A stretch of 6,951 nucleotides of DNA from Deltaproteobacteria bacterium (GTDB lineage Bacteria; Desulfobacterota; SM23-61): positions 1 through 6,951 of the forward strand of contig JAPLIW010000658.1 in the NCBI GenBank assembly GCA_026388915.1. Reading direction: 5' to 3'. Position numbers and translations under genes: made by a program. The notes under the pieces were generated by a model. It was not told where the DNA came from. It was given only the letters and a program-made list of their open reading frames with translations, and ran no database searches. Positions 1-6,951 of this stretch are shown in pieces; the stretch's first letter is position 1; every line of letters starts with the position of its first letter.

Positions 1-70
1 TCTATTTTCAAAAAAAATGACCATTTCCCCCAGATTCAATGCTAACCACTTGATATTATTAAAATCATGA

Positions 71-89
71 CTTCCGGCAGAGCCGGAGG
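71..89 (+). repeat. left GC hairpin with CCGGCAGAGCCGG core
   Basis: CTTCCGGC, loop AGA, then GCCGGAGG form an 8-bp stem with one T-G wobble. Flanking A70 and T90 can extend it by one pair. The 13-bp core (74-86) is identical to that of the hairpin at 462-480 and in the same orientation. On the minus strand the stem has one C-A mismatch and is followed, after about six bases, by TTTTAATAATAT. A weak terminator for the purF transcript is therefore possible but not convincing. Confidence 0.75.
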
Positions 90-162
90 TATGAAAAAAA
101 GTGAAGCGCTCAAAGCGGATTGAAATGGGCACCACCTAAGGGTGGCCTTCGGTCGGATGCCA

Positions 163-197
163 GGCCCAGGGGCAAGGACCTTCTGTGCAAAAACCAT
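163..197 (+). repeat. left arm of a 35-bp imperfect inverted repeat
   Basis: This arm matches the reverse complement of 389-423 at 32 of 35 positions, without gaps. The mismatches are at 168, 179 and 194. The best-conserved part is CTTCTGTGCAAAAA (180-193). The arms are 191 bp apart and enclose the heptamer hairpin at 239-310. Confidence 0.85.
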
Positions 198-238
198 GAG
201 GCGGCTTCCATTTCATGGACGAGGCGGGCAACCAAAAT

Positions 239-266
239 GCGGAATGCCGATTGCGGAATGCGGGAT
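239..266 (+). repeat. heptamer array D, consensus GCGGAAT, 4 units
   Basis: Units are GCGGAAT, GCCGATT, GCGGAAT and GCGGGAT in exact 7-bp register. Together with 283-310 it forms an imperfect stem. Pairing 240-266 with 284-310 gives 21 Watson-Crick pairs, one G-T and five mismatches, around a 17-base loop. Confidence 0.85.
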
Positions 267-282
267 GGAAAGAGAAGCAAAG

Positions 283-310
283 AATTCCGAATTCCACATT
301 CCGAATTCCG
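283..310 (+). repeat. heptamer array E, inverted copy of array D, 4 units
   Basis: Units are AATTCCG, AATTCCA, CATTCCG and AATTCCG, with a decayed fifth unit AATTGGG at 311-317. This is the reverse-complement family of the array at 239-266, giving a hairpin built from periodic repeats, as in the carB-purF spacer. Confidence 0.85.
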
Positions 311-388
311 AATTGGGTAACGCCCGATCGGCCCGCCGCATCCTGCGGAAGTCGATCGAAGTCTCCAGGAAGAGGGCCAGCCCGGCCG

Positions 389-423
389 ATGCTTTTTGCA
401 CAGAAGCTCCTTGCCCCCGGGCC
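389..423 (-). repeat. right arm of a 35-bp imperfect inverted repeat
   Basis: This is the partner of 163-197, with 32 of 35 bases complementary. Similarity continues weakly outward: GGATGC at 155-160 has a counterpart in the complement of 432-437, with extra bases on the right side. Transcribed from either strand, the pair could close a long stem around a roughly 190-base interior. Confidence 0.85.
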
Positions 424-461
424 ACAACCCAAGCATCCCGGAAAGGTCAAACTCTAACAGT

Positions 462-480
462 CCCCCGGCAGAGCCGGGGG
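462..480 (+). repeat. right GC hairpin with CCGGCAGAGCCGG core
   Basis: CCCCCGGC, loop AGA, GCCGGGGG is a perfect 8-bp GC stem. On the plus strand it is followed only by TTTACC, and no plus-strand gene precedes it. On the minus strand it sits about 160 bases past the purF stop without a T-run. The core (465-477) repeats the left hairpin in direct orientation. Confidence 0.8.
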
Positions 481-640
481 TTTACCTTAAGGAAATTATT
501 AAATTTTCGCCGGGAAAAAGATTTAAGGAATTTGGTCCGTCCGCAAGAAGGGCAAGAAAAGGGAAGAAGCAGGACTCTTCTAGGGAGTTTGGAAGATTAT
601 TCGCGAAGGATTGCTTATGACTCTACAAGAGAGGTTCTGA

Positions 641-2038
641 TTACGCTTCCAGGATAAATTTACCCGTTTTCGGAGAGACCGGAACTGGGTATTTCCCGCT
701 ATAGCAGGCCAGGCAGAAGCTTTTGCTCGGCTGGGGCATGGCCGCGACCATTCCATCCAGGCTGAGGTAAGCCAGGCTGTCCAATCCGATGAACTTGCGG
801 ATCTCCTCCACGGAGCGGGAAGAAGCGATCAATTCCTCCCGGGTGGGAAAATCAATCCCGTAATGGCAGGGAAAGCGGTGGGGAGGACAGCTGACCCGCA
901 TGTGGACTTCCTTCACTCCCGCATCCCGCAGGGCCCGGATCCGGGTCCGGCTGGTCGTCCCGCGGACGATCGAATCTTCGATGACCACCACTCGTTTCCC
1001 CCGCAGCAGGTCTTTGACCGGGTTCAGCTTGATCTTCACCCCGAAATCCCGCACGCTCTGGGAAGGCTGAATGAAGGTCCGGCCCACATAATGGTTGCGG
1101 ATCATTCCCATCTCGAAGGGAAGGCCCAGTTTCTGGGCAAATCCCAGGGCGGCATAGTTGCCCGAGTCGGGAATGGGCATGACGAAATCCGCTTCCGCCG
1201 GCGCTTCCTCGGCCAGACGGGCGCCCAGCTTTTTCCTCACCAGGTACACATTCTCCCCGAATATGTTGCTGTCCGGACGGGCGAAGTAAATGTATTCAAA
1301 AATGCAAAAGGCCGCTTTCGGTTTGGGAAAAGGCTTTTCGGAGTGTAGCCCGTGTTTGTCGATCATCACCACCTCGCCGGGGTGAATGTCGTTGATGTAC
1401 CGGGCCTGGACCAGATCCAGGGCGCACGTCTCCGAGGCCAGGACAAAACTGCCGTTCAGCCTCCCCAGGCACAGAGGACGGAAACCGTGGGGGTCCCGGG
1501 CCCCGATGAGCCCGTCCTCCGTTAAAAGGACCAGCGAATAGGCGCCCCGGACCTGAGACAGAGCCTGGATGGTCTTTTCCAGATAGTCGGGCTTTTTCGA
1601 CCGGGCGATCAAATGGACGAAGATCTCACTGTCCATGGTGGATTGGAAGATCGACCCCTGGGACTCCAGCTTTTCCTTCAATGGCCGGGCATTGACCAAA
1701 TTCCCGTTATGGGCCACGGCCATGAAGCCCTTCCGCCGCTGGGCCAGGAATGGCTGGGCGTTCTTCAAGAGCGAAGACCCGGTCGTGGAATAGCGGACAT
1801 GACCGACGGCCGAATTCCCGGAGAGCGCCCGCAGGGTGTCGGGGTCGAAGGCGTCCGCCACCAGCCCCATGCTCCGGTGGCTCTTCGGTTCCCCCTCGTC
1901 GCAGGTGATGATCCCGGCGCTCTCCTGCCCCCGGTGCTGGAGGGCGTAGAGCCCCAGATAGGTCAGATGAGAAGCCTCGGGATGGTCGAAGATTCCGAAG
2001 ATCCCGCATTCCTCCCGCGGATAATTGGTGTCGTACAT
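641..2038 (-). CDS. purF: amidophosphoribosyltransferase PurF (Fe-S, propeptide type)
   Basis: This 465-residue enzyme converts PRPP and glutamine to 5-phosphoribosylamine, the committed step of purine synthesis, in the cytoplasm. Residues 1-10 (MYDTNYPREE) form a short propeptide. Cleavage would expose Cys11 (CGIFGIF) as the N-terminal nucleophile of the class II glutaminase domain (about 11-240), which also shows HRGQES (35-40) and HNGNLVN (110-116). The phosphoribosyltransferase domain carries the PRPP loop VVVIEDSIVRGTTS (350-363). Four cysteines, Cys245, Cys391, Cys442 and Cys445 (the last two in CLAC), match the [4Fe-4S] ligands known from Bacillus subtilis PurF. The E. coli enzyme lacks this cluster. 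I place the start at 2038 because it gives a family-like propeptide. The frame stays open for 29 more codons to 2125, but these are heptamer-repeat sequence, not protein-like. No good Shine-Dalgarno precedes the ATG. The gene follows carB after 130 bp and is probably in the same transcript. Confidence 0.97.
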   Translation of the reverse strand: MYDTNYPREECGIFGIFDHPEASHLTYLGLYALQHRGQESAGIITCDEGEPKSHRSMGLVADAFDPDTLRALSGNSAVGHVRYSTTGSSLLKNAQPFLAQRRKGFMAVAHNGNLVNARPLKEKLESQGSIFQSTMDSEIFVHLIARSKKPDYLEKTIQALSQVRGAYSLVLLTEDGLIGARDPHGFRPLCLGRLNGSFVLASETCALDLVQARYINDIHPGEVVMIDKHGLHSEKPFPKPKAAFCIFEYIYFARPDSNIFGENVYLVRKKLGARLAEEAPAEADFVMPIPDSGNYAALGFAQKLGLPFEMGMIRNHYVGRTFIQPSQSVRDFGVKIKLNPVKDLLRGKRVVVIEDSIVRGTTSRTRIRALRDAGVKEVHMRVSCPPHRFPCHYGIDFPTREELIASSRSVEEIRKFIGLDSLAYLSLDGMVAAMPQPSKSFCLACYSGKYPVPVSPKTGKFILEA

Positions 2039-2041
2039 ATT

Positions 2042-2097
2042 CGTTGCTCGTTTCTCGTTGCTCGTTGCCAGTTGCCCGTTGCCGGTTGATCGTTTTG
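2042..2097 (+). repeat. degenerate heptamer array A, consensus CGTTGCY, about 8 units
   Basis: Consecutive 7-bp units are CGTTGCT, CGTTTCT, CGTTGCT, CGTTGCC, AGTTGCC, CGTTGCC, GGTTGAT and a decayed CGTTTTG. The spacing is exactly seven throughout. The array begins three bases upstream of the purF ATG. Its later units (2076-2088) are complementary to 2116-2128 in array B. Confidence 0.85.
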
Positions 2098-2101
2098 CCT
2101 T

Positions 2102-2129
2102 CAACGAGTAACCAGCAACCAGCAACGGA
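2102..2129 (+). repeat. heptamer array B, inverted copy of array A, 4 units
   Basis: Units are CAACGAG, TAACCAG, CAACCAG and CAACGGA, the reverse-complement family of array A. Bases 2116-2128 pair with 2076-2088. On the carB-purF transcript this gives 13 pairs including one G-U, with a 27-base loop. The arm has no T-run after it, so it is not a typical intrinsic terminator. Confidence 0.8.
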
Positions 2130-2139
2130 TTTTCCTTTA

Positions 2140-2167
2140 CTCCATGCTCTCTGCTCCATGCTCTTTG
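2140..2167 (+). repeat. heptamer array C, consensus CTCYNTG, 4 units
   Basis: Units are CTCCATG, CTCTCTG, CTCCATG and CTCTTTG, in exact 7-bp register. This family differs in sequence from arrays A and B. The array stops one base short of the carB stop codon (2169-2171), so the repeat has filled the spacer right up to the coding boundary. Confidence 0.8.
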
Positions 2168-2168
2168 C

Positions 2169-5392
<3,224 letters not shown>

Positions 5393-5393
<1 letters not shown>

Positions 5394-6571
5394 TATTCCT
5401 TCGAATATTTTTCCATCAGGGTTATGAATTCATCAAAGAGATAGGCGGCATCGTGGGGGCCGGCCGAAGCCTCGGGGTGATACTGGACGGAGAAGACCGG
5501 CAGCCGGCGATGGCGCATCCCTTCCAGGCTACGATCGTTCAAATTCACGTGGGTGATCTCCACCTGCCCTGCCGGGAGGCTGTCCAGGTCCACGCAGAAA
5601 CCGTGGTTCTGAACGGTGATCTCCACTTTCCCGTTGAGCAGGTTCTTGACCGGCTGGTTGGCCCCGCGGTGGCCGAATTTTAGCTTATAGGTCTTCCCCC
5701 CCATGGCCAGGCCCAGGAGCTGGTGGCCCAGGCAGATGCCGAAGATCGGTTTCTTGCCCAGGACCCCCCGGACCGTTTCGATGATGTCAGGAAGGGCGGC
5801 CGGGTCTCCGGGCCCGTTGGAGAGGAAAATACCGTCCGGTTTCAAGGCCAGGATTTCATCCGCCCGGGTCCGCGCCGGAACGACCCTCACCCGGCATCCC
5901 CGGCTGGCCAGATGGCGGACGATGTTGTGCTTCATCCCGAAATCCATGGCCGCCACGCGGTATTTCTTCTCCACCGTGGGAGCTATGGCCTGTCCCTTTC
6001 CCCATTCCCAGAGTCCCAGACCCGTCCCCCGCGCGGTTTTCTTCCCGATTTCCCCCTCCCCCCATTCATAGGGTTCCCCGCAGGTCACGGCCCGGACCCA
6101 GTCGCTCCCTTCCATTCGGGGGGAGTTGCGCGCCTTTTCGATCAGCGAGGAAGGGTCGAGGTCCTCCGTGGAAATGATTCCCCGCATGGCCCCGGCCGTG
6201 CGGAGGTGTTTGGTCAGGGCTCGCGTATCGATCCCTTCGAGGCCCACGATTCCGCAACGCTTCAGGTAGTCGCTCAGGCTCCCCTGGGAGCGCCAGTTGC
6301 TGGGAAAGGGGCAGTTCTCCTTCACCACGAACCCTTCCACATGGGGATGGGTGGACTCCAGGTCTTCCTCATTCACCCCGGTATTCCCGATCAGGGGGTA
6401 GGTCATGGTGACGATCTGGCCTTTGTAGGAAGGATCGGTGAGAACTTCTTGATACCCGGTCATGGAGGTGTTGAAAACCACCTCCCCCGCGCGCTCACCC
6501 CCGGCGCCAAAAGCCCAGCCCGCAAATACCTTTCCATCTTCCAGAGCCAGAACGGCTTTTTCTTTCTTCAT
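5393..6571 (-). CDS. carA: carbamoyl-phosphate synthase small (glutaminase) subunit CarA
   Basis: This 392-residue protein is the glutamine amidotransferase subunit of carbamoyl-phosphate synthetase. It hydrolyses glutamine and channels ammonia to CarB in the cytoplasm. The N-terminal CPSase small-chain domain covers about residues 4-135, including FNTSMTGYQEVLTDPSY (33-49). The class I GATase domain runs from about 205 to the end. It has SNGPGDP (251-257), GICLGHQ (278-284) with nucleophile Cys280, and YHPEAS (364-369) supplying His365 and Glu367, so the triad is complete. The length is close to the usual 360-390. The linker between domains (about 165-203) is Gly/Lys/Trp-rich and seems some 15 residues longer than in E. 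coli CarA. The ATG at 6571 is chosen because it overlaps the waaA stop as ATGA. The nearest AGGA (6588-6585) is 13 bases upstream, rather far, so coupling to waaA translation is likely. The stop shares one base with the carB start. Confidence 0.98.
5397..5401 (-). promoter_or_regulatory. ribosome binding site of carB
   Basis: AAGGA, read on the minus strand, lies inside the last codons of carA, three bases before the carB ATG (5393-5391). With the TAATG stop/start overlap it fixes the carB start and points to coupled translation of the two subunits, which are needed in equal amounts. The spacing is slightly tight but workable. Confidence 0.6.
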
Positions 6572-6951
6572 CGATTCAGCAGCTTCCTGACCAGTTCCAG
6601 GTTTCGTTGCGTCGCCCCCCGCTGGGCCAGAAGGGCCTCCCTTCCCGCCTCTCCCCGCTCTTCCAGTTCCCGGGGGTGGTGTAAGAGATGGAGGCAGCGC
6701 TCCGCCAATTCCTCTTCATTCCGCACCATGATGCCCGCGCCCACGCCCGACAGAAGGGCATGAGCATCGAGGAAATCCTCCATGGAAGGTCCGTAGAGGA
6801 CCACTTTTCCCCAGGCCGCGGGTTCCACGATGTTCTGGCCCCGTTTGGGAACCAGGCTGCCCCCGCAGAAAACGAAAGTTCCCAGGCTGTAGATTTTGAA
6901 GAGCTCCCCAAAGGTATCCCACAGCACGACCCGGGCCCCCTTCCGCCCTTC
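6568..6951 (-). CDS. waaA: Kdo transferase WaaA (KdtA), C-terminal part, cut by the window edge
   Basis: This is the last 127 codons of a 3-deoxy-D-manno-octulosonic acid transferase. The enzyme transfers Kdo from CMP-Kdo to lipid IVA at the inner face of the cytoplasmic membrane during lipopolysaccharide synthesis. The visible part is the C-terminal, nucleotide-sugar-binding half of the GT-B fold. Counting from the window edge, it shows WDTFGEL (residues 11-17), the CGGSLVP loop (29-35), QNIVEPAAWG (39-48) and a GPSMEDF segment (54-60), all in the order and spacing usual for the family. It ends in a charged Glu/Arg-rich helix. The family is usually about 420-430 residues, so roughly 300 N-terminal residues, including the membrane anchor and acceptor half, lie beyond 6951. 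A GTG at 6927 begins an apparent open frame, but the frame stays open to the edge, so it is not a start. The stop TGA overlaps the carA ATG, indicating translational coupling. The product implies a Gram-negative envelope. Confidence 0.92.
   Translation of the reverse strand, partial: EGRKGARVVLWDTFGELFKIYSLGTFVFCGGSLVPKRGQNIVEPAAWGKVVLYGPSMEDFLDAHALLSGVGAGIMVRNEEELAERCLHLLHHPRELEERGEAGREALLAQRGATQRNLELVRKLLNR

Larger units (their letters stand above)
1..640. other. 640-bp gene-poor region downstream of purF
   Basis: No convincing gene is visible on either strand. Bases 1-70 are AT-rich with nothing recognised. Bases 71-480 hold nested repeats, listed separately. Bases 481-640 are a mixed AT/purine-rich stretch just after the purF stop, with no recognisable protein, RNA gene or clear terminator. 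Open frames of 66-171 codons cross the repeats and read as low-complexity translations of them. The purF transcript must end somewhere here, but no hairpin followed by a solid T-run is seen on the minus strand. Confidence 0.7.
2039..2168. other. carB-purF spacer made of heptamer repeats
   Basis: The 130-bp gap between the carB stop and the purF start is filled almost wholly by three arrays of degenerate 7-bp units (2042-2097, 2102-2129, 2140-2167). I see no promoter and no intrinsic terminator, so transcription may read through from carB to purF. The gap is far longer than the overlapping junctions upstream, which suggests that repeat expansion or insertion separated purF from carB. Confidence 0.7.

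Noticed and set aside
101..126. CRISPR-repeat-like ending GCGGATTGAAA
   Set aside because: Many type I CRISPR repeats end in GGATTGAAA/C, but only one copy is present, with no second repeat or spacer and no cas gene. Treated as coincidence.
281..316. Cluster of GAATTC palindromes as a protein-binding operator
   Set aside because: The palindromes arise from the AATTCCG heptamer register and need no separate explanation.
110..450. Overlapping minus-strand frames of 104-108 codons downstream of purF
   Set aside because: Both are largely translations of the inverted repeat and of the heptamer arrays, in competing frames. Nothing favours either as a gene.
462..480. Intrinsic terminator on the plus strand
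   Set aside because: The stem is strong, but the tail is only TTTACC and no plus-strand gene precedes it. The sharing of its core with 74-86 is better explained by a repeat.
142..657. 171-codon plus-strand frame across the repeat region into the purF 3' end
   Set aside because: It runs through the inverted repeat, heptamer arrays and a hairpin, and overlaps the purF stop. No conserved motif is seen. It is more likely a chance frame, though the 481-640 part is not otherwise explained.
2039..2125. 29-residue N-terminal extension of PurF
   Set aside because: It is encoded by heptamer repeats and would bury the catalytic Cys far from the N-terminus. The 10-residue propeptide from 2038 fits the family.
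5723..6763. 346-codon open frame on the plus strand opposite carA and waaA
   Set aside because: It is antisense across two well-supported genes and their overlap, has no family-like motif, and its composition is typical of a GC-driven antisense frame.

Overview
The window looks like chromosomal DNA from a Gram-negative bacterium with GC-rich genes, most plausibly a deltaproteobacterial (Desulfobacterota-like) lineage. This placement is an inference. It rests on the style of the WaaA C-terminus (Gln-Asn-Ile-Val-Glu-Pro-Ala-Ala-Trp-Gly), the Fe-S-type PurF, and intergenic gaps packed with degenerate 7-bp repeats. No rRNA, tRNA, classical IS or CRISPR array is present to confirm it.

Layout. All recognisable genes lie on the minus strand and read from right to left: the 3' end of waaA (Kdo transferase, cut by the window edge), carA, carB, then purF. 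waaA/carA overlap as ATGA and carA/carB as TAATG, so the first three are almost certainly one translationally coupled unit. purF follows carB after a 130-bp gap. That gap is almost entirely three arrays of degenerate heptamers, two of which can pair as a hairpin in the sense transcript. About 640 bp downstream of purF holds no convincing gene. Instead it has a composite repeat structure: two short GC-rich hairpins with an identical 13-bp core in the same orientation (74-86 and 465-477), a 35-bp imperfect inverted repeat (163-197 / 389-423), and inside that a second inverted pair of heptamer arrays (239-266 / 283-310).

Function. CarA and CarB form the glutamine-dependent carbamoyl-phosphate synthetase, which feeds pyrimidine and arginine synthesis. 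PurF catalyses the committed step of purine synthesis, also using glutamine as nitrogen donor. WaaA uses CMP-Kdo, whose CMP comes from CTP, an end product of the pathway CarAB starts. The cluster therefore joins the entry steps of purine and pyrimidine synthesis to a CTP-consuming lipid A step. All key catalytic residues I checked are present and no gene is frameshifted.

The genes are ordinary. What deserves a second look is the non-coding sequence: three unrelated heptamer families and the nested repeat structure at 71-480, which may be a small non-autonomous element or a structured RNA. I found no evidence of a new defence or enzymatic system.
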